Below, piece after piece: positions 1-8,509 of a stretch of DNA of 64,000 nt; within the stretch, counting starts at the first letter, position 1; every line of letters begins with the position of its first letter. The translations under genes were made by a program, and so were the position numbers. Source of the DNA: Mucilaginibacter sabulilitoris (GTDB lineage Bacteria; Bacteroidota; Bacteroidia; Sphingobacteriales; Sphingobacteriaceae); assembly GCF_034262375.1 (NCBI RefSeq), contig NZ_CP139558.1:2914001-2978000 (forward strand), read 5' to 3'. The notes beneath the pieces are model-generated. The model saw nothing but the letters and a program-made list of their open reading frames with translations. It searched no databases and was not told the origin of the DNA.

Positions 1-146
1 TAATATTTTTTTAACGGGGGTTATAGACTTGCCTGTGATAATTTTCATGCTTCTCTGCCTCAATTATTAAAATTAATTAAATAACTGTAACAGAAGAAGT
101 AAAGCCTACCAATAACCAATATAACCTGCAAACGGCAGGATAATCA

Positions 147-770
147 TTACATCATTTCTTTAAATATATCTTCAAAAGTTTTATTCTTTTGTTTTTGAAA
201 CATACCGTCAAACCTTTCGTTTATGGGGGTGAGCAGCTCGATGCATAGCTGCTTATCCTCATCACTTAAACCATGCATCATCATTTTAGCAACCTTGAGC
301 ACCCTCTCTTTTGCAATTTTTATGGTTTCTTCGCCTTTTGGGGTTAGCCTGAGCCTTTTTACCCGTTTATCATCCGCATCTGGATATTCATCAACCAAGC
401 CACGTTTTTTGAGCCTGATGAGCATATTGGTGCCGCTTGAAAGCTCAATAATGTTGTTATATATCGCTTCAGATTTTATAGGGTTAATCTGGTTAAAAAT
501 AGTAACCAGTATGCCAAATTCTTCTATCTGATCAAGCCCGGTATCCTCCAGCGCCTTGTTTGAGTATACCATGTGGTATTTGCCGATCCGCCGGAGCAAG
601 ATCATGAGTCGTCCGTTAATATCCGGAAGCAATTGCCATTCCTGGGCGGGCTGTTTTTCAGTCTTCTCGGATAACGAAAGCTGATGCCTGCAAAAATCGT
701 CGATAGTCGCGTTGGGGTTTTGCTCTTCGTAATCGCCCCATAATTTAACCAGTTCTACAGTTTTGTTCAA
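147..770 (-). CDS. MarR-family transcriptional regulator
   Basis: A winged-helix regulator of about 207 residues. The middle reads like MarR: a helix-rich stretch, then SSGTNMLIRLKKRGLV (recognition helix region) and the wing DADDKRVKRLRLTPKG. I chose a TTG start at 770 because an AGGGAG ribosome-binding site lies 8 nt upstream; an in-frame ATG at 836 would add a less plausible 22-residue hydrophobic extension. The gene is divergent from the membrane protein at 951. A perfect 8+1+8 palindrome at 848-864 lies between them and is the likely operator, so autoregulation and control of the 951/1464 pair are inferred. The ligand is unknown. Confidence 0.85.
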   Translation of the reverse strand: MNKTVELVKLWGDYEEQNPNATIDDFCRHQLSLSEKTEKQPAQEWQLLPDINGRLMILLRRIGKYHMVYSNKALEDTGLDQIEEFGILVTIFNQINPIKSEAIYNNIIELSSGTNMLIRLKKRGLVDEYPDADDKRVKRLRLTPKGEETIKIAKERVLKVAKMMMHGLSDEDKQLCIELLTPINERFDGMFQKQKNKTFEDIFKEMM

Positions 771-847
771 TTTAATTACTCCCTTTTGGTAGCAAATGTA
801 AAAAAATGACAACAATATTTTGTATTTTACTTCCAAATGGTATAAAT

Positions 848-864
848 TTGTATTTAAAATACAA
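848..864. promoter_or_regulatory. Palindrome, likely MarR operator
   Basis: Perfect inverted repeat TTGTATTT-A-AAATACAA in the divergent intergenic region between the MarR gene and the membrane protein gene. Size and AT-richness fit MarR operators. Assignment to this regulator is by position only. Confidence 0.6.
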
Positions 865-950
865 CCAAAAGGTATTATATATTGACCGGAATATGCTTTG
901 TGGATTGTAAGTTATTATTATTCAAACAATTGTAATAAATTTTATTAAGT

Positions 951-1427
951 ATGAACACTACGTTTTTTTTGCAAAGTTTATTAACGCTGCATATTAGCGG
1001 CTTAATTTTAATGGCCGGGACCACTATTATTGATTATTCTACATTTAAAACCTTTTGGAAGTTAATTGATAGCGGGCAAGAGAAATCAGAAGGTTTGCTT
1101 GAGGCTACCTCTAAATTTTCAAAGCTGGCCGGAATAGGAGCGGCGTTATTAATATTTACCGGCTTTGGCATGATGGCCTTAACCCATGGTGTTTTTGGAG
1201 AACAATTATGGTTCAGGATAAAATTCGCACTGGTAATTATCTTAATTCTGAACAGCTTGCTTGTTGGCAGACGGCAGGGCCTGAAACTCCGCAAAATCGT
1301 TGAAACCGGGAGTGTCAATATAGCATTGCAAACCAGTGGATTAAGGGCTATACTTAACCGTTTTTACTTTATACAACTGGTTATCTTTTTCGTCGTCATT
1401 TTTTTAAGCGTTTTTAAATTCAATTAA
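951..1427 (+). CDS. Small integral membrane protein, unknown function
   Basis: 158 residues with four predicted membrane segments (about residues 5-27, 56-77, 88-105 and 137-156) and a basic loop GRRQGLKLRK after the third. The topology resembles small DUF2269/CopD-like membrane proteins, but no diagnostic motif is visible, so function is unassigned. It is divergent from the MarR gene and lies 36 nt upstream of the NAD(P)-binding protein gene at 1464, with which it probably forms a small MarR-controlled unit. Confidence 0.7.
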   Translation: MNTTFFLQSLLTLHISGLILMAGTTIIDYSTFKTFWKLIDSGQEKSEGLLEATSKFSKLAGIGAALLIFTGFGMMALTHGVFGEQLWFRIKFALVIILILNSLLVGRRQGLKLRKIVETGSVNIALQTSGLRAILNRFYFIQLVIFFVVIFLSVFKFN

Positions 1428-1463
1428 AAAGCGCATCACAGTTACTTTAATAAAGATTGTAAA

Positions 1464-2135
1464 ATGGAACTTGAACAAAAATCGGAGCCTTTCAGGCTGT
1501 TAATTATAGGAGCAAACGGAGGAATAGGCAAACAATGTGTAATAACGGCGTTAGAGGCCGGGCATTATGTAACCGCGGTACTGCGTACCCCGGCAAATTT
1601 AAGCATAATACATGATCACCTTGAAATTGTGCAGGGCGATATTATGCATCCGGATGCGCTTGAAAAACATATTCAAAACCAAGATGTCGTAATATCAGCA
1701 ATCGGTACAAGGGGTGGTTTTTTTAGTGATAAGCCAACCACACTTTATTCACAGGGTAATATGAACATTTTACAGGGAATGGAAAAAGAAGGTGTAAAGC
1801 GAGCTTTTTTTATTTCCGCATCGGCCATTGAAATAAGTCCGGTGCTTCCTTGGTTTGTCAGGTTTGTTGAAAAATATATAGTGCAAAAACTGTTGAAGCA
1901 CATGTATGCCGATTTAACGGAAATGGAAAAACAGGTAAGGAGAAGTAACGGTAGCTGGACCATCATTCGGCCACCGCAACTAACTGATGGGCCACAAACA
2001 GGCAATTACCGCATTGCGATAAACAGCTTTCTGAAAAACTGTTTAAAAGTTTCCAGGGCTGATGTAGCTCACTTTATCATTAATAATATACTTAATACAG
2101 ATACTTATAAGGGTATTGTCGAAATTGGATATTAA
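1464..2135 (+). CDS. NAD(P)H-binding atypical SDR
   Basis: 223 residues. The N-terminal nucleotide-binding motif GANGGIGKQ (residues 16-24) follows a hydrophobic beta strand, and VVISAIGTRGG fits the fourth strand of an NAD(P)-binding Rossmann fold. The order and length match NmrA/biliverdin-reductase-B type atypical short-chain dehydrogenases, which act as flavin or quinone reductases or sugar-nucleotide epimerase relatives. The classical YxxxK motif is not evident (HMYADLTEMEKQ lies in that region). It follows the membrane protein gene and converges on the SPFH gene. The substrate cannot be deduced. Confidence 0.8.
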   Translation: MELEQKSEPFRLLIIGANGGIGKQCVITALEAGHYVTAVLRTPANLSIIHDHLEIVQGDIMHPDALEKHIQNQDVVISAIGTRGGFFSDKPTTLYSQGNMNILQGMEKEGVKRAFFISASAIEISPVLPWFVRFVEKYIVQKLLKHMYADLTEMEKQVRRSNGSWTIIRPPQLTDGPQTGNYRIAINSFLKNCLKVSRADVAHFIINNILNTDTYKGIVEIGY

Positions 2136-2182
2136 AATATTATTTATTTAAAGTTATGTTTTCCTATGAAACCAACACAGCA

Positions 2183-3160
2183 TCAAAGTTGCTTTAATAA
2201 TTCATCTTTTTTAAGTTTATACTCGTCATCATCAAGCAGGCCCTCATCGCGCATTTCTTTCAACTCCTTTAGTTTTGATTTTACAGATGGCGTTCCGGAA
2301 GATGGCGGTTGGGCAGTGTTACTTAGATTGTATGCTGTTATGATACCTGCGCCTACTCCGCCCTGGTTACGTGCAGCATCACGCTTGGCTATCATTTTTT
2401 GTAGTTCTTCAAATGATACACCTGCCATTTGCGCGGCTTTTACATCAGCTTGAATGTTGGAAATACCCGCGATGCGAACATTAGTTTCTTCATCAAATGA
2501 TGATCCTTCTATCCTGAAATCAAGCAGATTAAATCCAAAACTCTCAAACTCGCTCCTGGTTTTGACAGTGGCATCGGCTGCAATTTTTTCGAGATTACTG
2601 TCAACCTCGGCATAGGTAAATTTGGCATTTGCCAGGTAGTTGCTTATTGGTTGCGAAATGCGCGATAACAGTAATTCCTGCAAGTCATACGCATAATAGT
2701 TGGTACGGGCGGCAATAATGCTCGTAAAAAAGTTTTCCGGGTTAATAATATTTATCGAAAAATTACCGTAGGCCCGCAAATTTACGGGGAAGCCATAAAC
2801 GGGGTCGGCATAGGTAATAGGTATGCGCGTACCCCAGCGTATATTAACTATATCAGCCGTACGGTAAAACCAAATCCCGGTTTTATGATCGCTTTCAAAA
2901 AAGTTTATAAATTTTTTCAGCGTGGTGATAAAGGGCTTGTTGTCTGTATCAATCTCGTAAATGCCCGATTCATTAAAAACGCCTTTAATAGTGCCTTCGT
3001 ATGTGAAAATACAGCCTTGTCCGGGCTGTATAATAAGTTTTGAAGCATTTTTTATCTCATCTTTCCGCTTATCAAACTTGCGGAAAATTTCCCATTCCTG
3101 CGGATCAGACCATTGTATAATTGTCCGGAATTGGTTTCTGGTTGCATCGATAATACCCAT
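2183..3160 (-). CDS. SPFH-domain protein with C-terminal SHOCT domain
   Basis: 325 residues. The first two thirds resemble the SPFH/band-7-like 'virion core protein' (YdjI type) family: MGIIDATRNQF, a GQGCIFTYEG core strand, and FRIEGSSFDEET near residue 210. A linker with GGVGAGI and PPSSGTP leads to a C-terminal SHOCT module (LKELKEMRDEGLLDDDEYKLKKDELL, residues about 296-323). There is no signal peptide. SPFH proteins oligomerise on membranes and scaffold partners; SHOCT motifs are short oligomerisation elements. It is the last gene of a tightly packed four-gene minus-strand unit (4671 to 2183), starting 1 nt after the preceding gene ends. The role is unknown. Confidence 0.8.
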   Translation of the reverse strand: MGIIDATRNQFRTIIQWSDPQEWEIFRKFDKRKDEIKNASKLIIQPGQGCIFTYEGTIKGVFNESGIYEIDTDNKPFITTLKKFINFFESDHKTGIWFYRTADIVNIRWGTRIPITYADPVYGFPVNLRAYGNFSINIINPENFFTSIIAARTNYYAYDLQELLLSRISQPISNYLANAKFTYAEVDSNLEKIAADATVKTRSEFESFGFNLLDFRIEGSSFDEETNVRIAGISNIQADVKAAQMAGVSFEELQKMIAKRDAARNQGGVGAGIITAYNLSNTAQPPSSGTPSVKSKLKELKEMRDEGLLDDDEYKLKKDELLKQL

Positions 3161-3161
3161 G

Positions 3162-3725
3162 TTAAAAATCTATATCTGCGGATAGGTTTGATTGGTTATT
3201 TTTATACTCATCCTCAAAATGCCGTCTCCAGCCATCCTGTAATTGCTGAAAATAGGCGAGCTTTTTGGCATAATCAGGAGCCGTATAATCTAACAGATTA
3301 TTCTGGTAGTTCATATAATGCATGTTTAGCGCGCCCCATTTGCCCAGGTCAATACCATAACCTTCAAGTACAGTAACAGGATCGACCCCATATTGTGCTG
3401 CGACCGACTGATGCCAGAATATTTTTTGATAAGTTTCGTAATCAGGTACCAACTGTAACAATTGCGCGGTATCGGCCGCAGGGCTTTCGGCCAAAGAGAA
3501 ACGGCCTGCTTTAGGGTTGGCAAACAGTTCGCCGTATTTGGTAGCGTAAGCCATATCTTCGGTCATTAATTCGCCAAGGCGGCTGTTCCATTTGTCAATG
3601 GTTTCATCCCAAACAGGTTTTTCAAGCTGTAATATCTCTATAACCGTGCTTTCGGGCATACCTTGTGAAAGGTTTCCGCAAGCTGCTGCATATTCTTCAA
3701 ATGTTACTCCGTTAATTGTTTCCAT
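3162..3725 (-). CDS. Uncharacterised protein (SPFH cassette)
   Basis: 187 residues, soluble, rich in aromatic and acidic residues and mostly helical by eye. It has repeated W-containing helices (KPVWDETIDKWNSRLGELM; HFEDEYKNN near the C-terminus). I recognise no catalytic motif. It resembles a conserved Bacteroidota family of unknown function (possibly DUF6620), but I am not certain. It lies between the SPFH gene (1 nt gap) and the zinc-ribbon gene at 3738 (12 nt gap), so it is almost certainly co-transcribed and likely acts with them. Confidence 0.65.
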   Translation of the reverse strand: METINGVTFEEYAAACGNLSQGMPESTVIEILQLEKPVWDETIDKWNSRLGELMTEDMAYATKYGELFANPKAGRFSLAESPAADTAQLLQLVPDYETYQKIFWHQSVAAQYGVDPVTVLEGYGIDLGKWGALNMHYMNYQNNLLDYTAPDYAKKLAYFQQLQDGWRRHFEDEYKNNQSNLSADIDF

Positions 3726-3737
3726 AGATAGTTAAGA

Positions 3738-4457
3738 TTATTTAGATTGTTTTTTTATTTCAAGTTCAATATCGTGCTCCTTTGTAGATGCCGTATGGGG
3801 CATTAGTTTTATACGTTCGTCGAAATATTTTTCGTAATAAGTACGCTGTGCTTTTTTATAGATGCCGGCATCTTTATTTTCCGCGGCAATCATTTCCTTG
3901 TATTCATTAAGCGAATAAAGGGCTGCGATATTGTTTACTACATTCCAGCCAATTGCAGCATATTTGGTTTCGGGCTCAAATGTATTCACTGCGTTGCAAT
4001 AGTTACAGGTTACGTATTGTGCCATAAAAAAATCCCTTTTTACTTGGAGGGGAGAGTTACACTGCGTACAAAAAAAATTACGGTTAATAAGTTGGATAGC
4101 ATGGTCATAATACTTTAAGGATAGCTTACCTTCGGTAACAAAAAGCCAAAGTTGCATACGCTCATGCATGGATTCGGCCAGTTGATGCCCTTTGTATGAT
4201 TCCTCTGCCCAATATATGCCATCGGCCCGCATAAGTGGTGCTACCTGTTGCTGCCAGGTATCACTGATTTTTTGGATGAGGTCGTTATATACCTGACTCT
4301 GTATGGCTTTTAAGGTTCGGAAAGCACCGTAGTAATCATAATCATTATCTTCCAGGCTATTGAGTACAGCATCTTCGCCATAAGTCAGCGATTCATTAAA
4401 GCGGGCATCAATTTTTGCAAGAAAAGCATCCCAGCGTACAACCAATTGTTCTTTCAT
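3738..4457 (-). CDS. Uncharacterised protein with an internal zinc ribbon
   Basis: 239 residues. The N-terminal half is helical. Around residues 129-154 there are two cysteine pairs, FFCTQCNSPLQV and VTCNYCNAVNTF, spaced like a zinc ribbon. The C-terminal part (LNEYKEMIAAENKDAG to the end) is charged and probably coiled. No enzyme motif is recognised. The gene follows a 68-residue zinc-ribbon protein by 7 nt and precedes the unknown at 3162. Two zinc-ribbon proteins beside an SPFH-SHOCT protein suggest a protein-assembly role, but this is inference. Confidence 0.65.
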   Translation of the reverse strand: MKEQLVVRWDAFLAKIDARFNESLTYGEDAVLNSLEDNDYDYYGAFRTLKAIQSQVYNDLIQKISDTWQQQVAPLMRADGIYWAEESYKGHQLAESMHERMQLWLFVTEGKLSLKYYDHAIQLINRNFFCTQCNSPLQVKRDFFMAQYVTCNYCNAVNTFEPETKYAAIGWNVVNNIAALYSLNEYKEMIAAENKDAGIYKKAQRTYYEKYFDERIKLMPHTASTKEHDIELEIKKQSK

Positions 4458-4464
4458 AAAAATA

Positions 4465-4671
4465 TTAACCGTTGTTATGGTTTATTTTGACCTCCAACTC
4501 CATAAACTTAAATCCGCAATATGCACAGGTACCAATATTGGTGTTAACAGGCCTGGGAGCACCGCAGTGCGGACATGTTACTGTGTTTACAGCCGACTGG
4601 GTTTTGAGATTATCCCATTTTTTGGCTGTTTGTTTTGAATTGTCGGCAATTTTTTTGAAAGGGTTACTCAT
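4465..4671 (-). CDS. Small zinc-ribbon protein
   Basis: 68 residues. A basic N-terminal helix (NPFKKIADNSKQTAKKWDNLK) is followed by a compact double CxxC zinc ribbon, VTCPHCGAPRPV and GTCAYCGFKFME, and a short polar tail. It is the first gene of the four-gene minus-strand cassette ending at 2183. The short length is typical of stand-alone zinc ribbons that join larger complexes. No further function can be assigned. Confidence 0.65.
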   Translation of the reverse strand: MSNPFKKIADNSKQTAKKWDNLKTQSAVNTVTCPHCGAPRPVNTNIGTCAYCGFKFMELEVKINHNNG

Positions 4672-4842
4672 CCTTTTGCTGTAATTTGTTTAGTGTATAG
4701 TAACAGTTTTAAAGGTAAAAAGTTCTGTTTGTTGTAACGGGAAAGTAAGATAAAGGTCCAATGTTAATTGGATCCATCAGTGAGCTTGTCTTGCTAAAGA
4801 TGGAAATTGGCGAGGCTGGAATGGTATGTCCCGCTACCAGTG

Positions 4843-5733
4843 TTACACTGACTGCGATTTATCCAGAACAGTTACCTTTTTTGTTCGTTTGGAATACAGC
4901 AAACCCGAAACAACCAGAACAGATCCTGTTATTCCATATATGGTAACTTTCTCATTCAAAACTACAACGGCAATCAGATAACCGATAGCAGGGGTAAGGA
5001 AGAGCCATATCCCTGCCTTTATTGTATCCCGGTGTAGCAGATTTAACCATAAGGCATATGCCACTATTGAAACCGGGATAACGAGCCACATAAATGACAA
5101 ATAAAAATTCTGGTCTGTATGGATAAAGTTGTTTCCGCCGTTGACAAGTACAATTGGGATAAATAAAAGCCCGCCAATTGTTATTTGCCACATATTAACA
5201 GCCATTTTTGGCAAAGCTATTTTACTCTTAGAAAAGTAGACGCTCCCTGACGATAGCGAGGTGATACCAATAATTAAAGCGATTAGACCCGTTAACGTAC
5301 TATGACTATCGCGCAGATTAGGTATTGCAGCAATAATCAGCCCGGTTAGTGCTATAGCAATACCCACCCATTCAAAGGAAGTAAGCTTGCGTTTTAAAAC
5401 CAATGCGGATAAAAGGATTAGTATTAATGGGTTAGTAGCTGTAGCAATGCTGATCAATCCGGCCGAAACAGTTTTAATGGCAATAAGGAAGCCAACCATA
5501 TAAATGGCCACATTTAATAACCCCAACATAAATAGTTGTTTAAATTCTCTGACGGTTGGGAGTCTGCTTTCTTTTCGTTTAAATAGTAAGGCGTATAAAT
5601 GCAGTAAAATAGCTACAGTAATAAAACGGATGCATGTGAGTAAAAACGGATCGACCGAATGGACAGCAAACTTTGTGGCTACGGTGGCTGATGCCCACAA
5701 TATGCTAAATAACAATCCTTCCAGTATTTCCAT
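4843..5733 (-). CDS. EamA/DMT-family transporter
   Basis: 296 residues with about ten hydrophobic segments in two homologous halves, as in the EamA (RhaT/DMT) family. LLFSILWASATVATKFA at the N-terminus is the typical first helix, and the second half repeats the fold after about residue 145. These inner-membrane proteins export or import metabolites; the substrate cannot be read from sequence. It stands alone on the minus strand, divergent from the nag operon at 5982, with the first CGTGTACGTACACG operator in the 248-nt gap, so shared control is possible. Confidence 0.85.
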   Translation of the reverse strand: MEILEGLLFSILWASATVATKFAVHSVDPFLLTCIRFITVAILLHLYALLFKRKESRLPTVREFKQLFMLGLLNVAIYMVGFLIAIKTVSAGLISIATATNPLILILLSALVLKRKLTSFEWVGIAIALTGLIIAAIPNLRDSHSTLTGLIALIIGITSLSSGSVYFSKSKIALPKMAVNMWQITIGGLLFIPIVLVNGGNNFIHTDQNFYLSFMWLVIPVSIVAYALWLNLLHRDTIKAGIWLFLTPAIGYLIAVVVLNEKVTIYGITGSVLVVSGLLYSKRTKKVTVLDKSQSV

Positions 5734-5934
5734 TATAAATAATATAAATCAGGTATTTCCCGCGCCAAAAATAGTGATATGTGTTACCTGCAACTAATGT
5801 TTTCTTAAATATGAATGGAAAATGACCTGTAAGTTCAACAGCACGTATTTATTTCCATTTTTTAAGCCATTTGAATAATTAACATTTAATTTTATTTCAT
5901 TAGGAAGTTTGAAAAATAAATACCTATAATTGTA

Positions 5935-5952
5935 TTCGTGTACGTACACGAA
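5935..5952. promoter_or_regulatory. LacI-type operator 1 of the GlcNAc regulon
   Basis: Perfect 18-nt palindrome with core CGTGTACGTACACG, 30 nt before the nagP-like start. A central CG step is typical of LacI-family operators. The same core recurs upstream of 10007, 15773 and in the 20629/20870 divergent region. Confidence 0.8.
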
Positions 5953-5981
5953 ATAAACCTGAGTTATTTTAACCCATATTT

Positions 5982-7274
5982 ATGAAAGCACCAGCATCTA
6001 AAAATATTGTACCGCTGATGATCATTTGTATCGTGTTTTTTGTATTTGGGTTTGCTACCTGGATCAATGCCATATTGATACCTTATTTCAAGATAGCCTG
6101 TGAGCTCACAAATTTCCAGTCGTACCTTGTTACCTTCGCATTCTATATCTCATACCTCGTAATTTCAGTACCATCCTCGTTTTTACTGGAAAAGGTAGGG
6201 TTTAAAAAAGGCATGATGATAGGGTTTTGGATCATGGCTGCAGGGGCTTTCGTCTTTATTCCTGCGGCTATGACCAGGTCATATTCCCTATTCCTGATTG
6301 GTCTTTTTATTATTGGGATAGGATTGGCCATACTGCAAACCGCCGCTAATCCCTACGTAACTATATTAGGACCGGCGGACAGAGCCGCCCAGCGTATTAG
6401 TTTTATGGGTATCTGCAATAAAACCGCTGGTATTATTGCGCCGTTGTTGCTGGCGGCTGTGATTATAAAACCAAGTGATAGTCAATTATTTAAGGATATT
6501 CAATTGATGAGCGAAGTTCAAAAAGGCCACACTTTGGATATGCTGATCAGTCGAGTTATAGCTCCTTATTTAGTTGTGGGTTGCATACTAACCTTACTCG
6601 GTTTTTTAATAAGGTATTCGCCTCTGCCTGAGATTGATAAGTTGCAGAAGGAGGAAAATCCGGATGTAACCGGTCATACCAAGATATTTCACTTCCCTCA
6701 CCTAATATTAGGGGCGGTTGCTATTTTCTTTCATGTTGGTTCTCAGGTTATTGCGATTGATACCATCATACCCTATGCTCAAAGTATGGGTATGTCAATA
6801 ACATCGGCTAAGGTATTCCCTTCTTACACGCTCTTCGCCACTATATGTGGTTATTTGCTGGGTATCAGTCTGATACCATGGTGTATTTCTCAAAAAACTG
6901 CGCTTAGGATATGCGCTGTATTGGGACTTGTTTTATCAATACTGGTAATTGTAAGCCATTATTCGGTCAATATGCTTGGTTATCAGGTAGATATCTCATT
7001 GTGGTTTATCGTGTTTTTAGGTTTTGCTAATTCCATGATCTGGGCGGGGATATGGCCGCTGGCGCTCAATGGTTTAGGCAGATACCTGAAAATTGGTGCT
7101 TCGCTGTTAATTATGGGACTTTGTGGCAATGCTATCCTGCCGCTTTGCTATGGTTTTTTGGCCGACCATTATGATCTGCAAAAAGGTTATTTAGTGCTTT
7201 TGCCGTGTTATTTTTATATAGTTTTTTACGCATTTTATGGTTATAAGATCAAAAAATGGAATGTTTTAACATAA
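5982..7274 (+). CDS. nagP: FHS-family sugar MFS transporter, likely GlcNAc permease
   Basis: 430 residues with about 12 membrane segments. It belongs to the fucose/glucose-galactose-hexosamine (FHS, FucP/GluP) branch of the major facilitator superfamily: the N-terminal FFVFGFATWINAILIPYFKIACEL and the QTAANPYVTILGP motif are hallmarks. Members labelled NagP import N-acetylglucosamine across the inner membrane. The gene starts 29 nt after an operator palindrome and is 12 nt from nagA, with a nagB-like gene next, so the context supports N-acetylglucosamine. Without a dedicated kinase gene in this operon, phosphorylation must be done by an enzyme encoded elsewhere. Confidence 0.85.
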   Translation: MKAPASKNIVPLMIICIVFFVFGFATWINAILIPYFKIACELTNFQSYLVTFAFYISYLVISVPSSFLLEKVGFKKGMMIGFWIMAAGAFVFIPAAMTRSYSLFLIGLFIIGIGLAILQTAANPYVTILGPADRAAQRISFMGICNKTAGIIAPLLLAAVIIKPSDSQLFKDIQLMSEVQKGHTLDMLISRVIAPYLVVGCILTLLGFLIRYSPLPEIDKLQKEENPDVTGHTKIFHFPHLILGAVAIFFHVGSQVIAIDTIIPYAQSMGMSITSAKVFPSYTLFATICGYLLGISLIPWCISQKTALRICAVLGLVLSILVIVSHYSVNMLGYQVDISLWFIVFLGFANSMIWAGIWPLALNGLGRYLKIGASLLIMGLCGNAILPLCYGFLADHYDLQKGYLVLLPCYFYIVFYAFYGYKIKKWNVLT

Positions 7275-7286
7275 AATACCTTAAAA

Positions 7287-8474
7287 ATGGATGCCTCAGG
7301 TTTAAAAATTATTAATGCAAAAATTATAACCCCAACCCGTATCATTAAGAACGGATGTTTATTAGCTCGCGATGGAAAGATCGTTGCTGTTGCCGAAGGT
7401 AATATAGACAGTGAGTCTGAAACGGTAATTGATGCCGGGGGAAAATTCCTATCGCCTGGGTTTATAGATATTCATGTGCATGGTGGGGGAGGGTATGACT
7501 TTATGGATAATACGGTTGATGCCTACTTGGAAATTGCCCGGTTGCATGCCAGTCACGGAACAACAGCTTTTACCCCTACAACCCTGAGCTGCGAACGGGA
7601 AGCCCTGTTCAAAACTTTAAGTTTATATGAGGAATCTGCACCATTAAACCTTGATGGGGCGCAGTTTTTAGGTATGCACATTGAAGGGCCGTATTTTGCC
7701 ATGGAGCAGCGGGGGGCACAGGATCCCCGGTTTATCCGTTTGCCAGATCCGGAGGAGTACAAGGAGGTTTTGAGGCAATCATCTATTGTAAAAAGATGGA
7801 GCGCCGCGCCAGAGGTAAAGGGAGCGGTCGAATTTGGTCGGTATATTAAATCTAAAGGCGTATTACCTTCCATAGCGCATACCGACGCCATTTACGAAGA
7901 GGTATTGGAAGCTTATGAAAACGGCTATACCCACATTACCCATTTTTATTCCTGCATGTCGGGCGTATCGCGGCGTAATGCGTTCAGGTATGCTGGGGTT
8001 ATTGAAAGTGGTTACCTGCTGGAGGACATGACCGTTGAAATTATTGCCGATGGAAGGCATTTGCCACCTGCTTTGCTCAAACTTGTTTACAAGATTAAAG
8101 GATCAGATAAAATAGCCCTGGTAACTGATGCTATGAGGGCTGCCGGTATGCCGCCCGGCGAAAGTGTGTTGGGTGATATGCGCAACGGTTTGAAGGTAAT
8201 AGTAGAAGATAATGTGGCCAAACTGCCCGACAGAAGTGCCTTTGCTGGAAGTGTGGCCACCACCATTCAGCTGGTTAAAAATATGATTACCCTTGCCGAC
8301 GTTCCTGTTGGCGACGCGGTAAAAATGATGACCATTACACCTGCTAAAATTATGGGAGCAGATGATAAAAAGGGCGCAATAGTAGTTGGCAAAGATGCCG
8401 ACCTGGTGATTTTTGATCACGAGATTAACCTGCATACAACCATCATTGGCGGCAGGGTAGTGTATACCGTTTAG
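7287..8474 (+). CDS. nagA: N-acetylglucosamine-6-phosphate deacetylase
   Basis: 395 residues, full length for the amidohydrolase-superfamily deacetylase that converts GlcNAc-6-P to GlcN-6-P and acetate in the cytosol. Visible landmarks: the metal-site start DIHVHGGGGYDFMD (H63, H65), HIEGPYF (E133), metal histidines in SIAHTDA (H198) and THITHFYS (H219), and the catalytic Asp in LVTDAMRAAG (D281). The C-terminal GADDKKGAIVVGKDADLVIFD is typical of the family. It is the middle gene of the nagP-nagA-nagB-like operon, 12 nt after nagP and 35 nt before the next gene. Confidence 0.95.
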   Translation: MDASGLKIINAKIITPTRIIKNGCLLARDGKIVAVAEGNIDSESETVIDAGGKFLSPGFIDIHVHGGGGYDFMDNTVDAYLEIARLHASHGTTAFTPTTLSCEREALFKTLSLYEESAPLNLDGAQFLGMHIEGPYFAMEQRGAQDPRFIRLPDPEEYKEVLRQSSIVKRWSAAPEVKGAVEFGRYIKSKGVLPSIAHTDAIYEEVLEAYENGYTHITHFYSCMSGVSRRNAFRYAGVIESGYLLEDMTVEIIADGRHLPPALLKLVYKIKGSDKIALVTDAMRAAGMPPGESVLGDMRNGLKVIVEDNVAKLPDRSAFAGSVATTIQLVKNMITLADVPVGDAVKMMTITPAKIMGADDKKGAIVVGKDADLVIFDHEINLHTTIIGGRVVYTV

Positions 8475-8509
8475 CCAATGAGATAAAAACTTATAATGCG
8501 ATATCATCC

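Noticed and set aside
125..139. Small hairpin CCTGC-AAACG-GCAGG after the MarR gene
   Set aside because: Only 5 bp with no T-run on either side; too weak to call a terminator.
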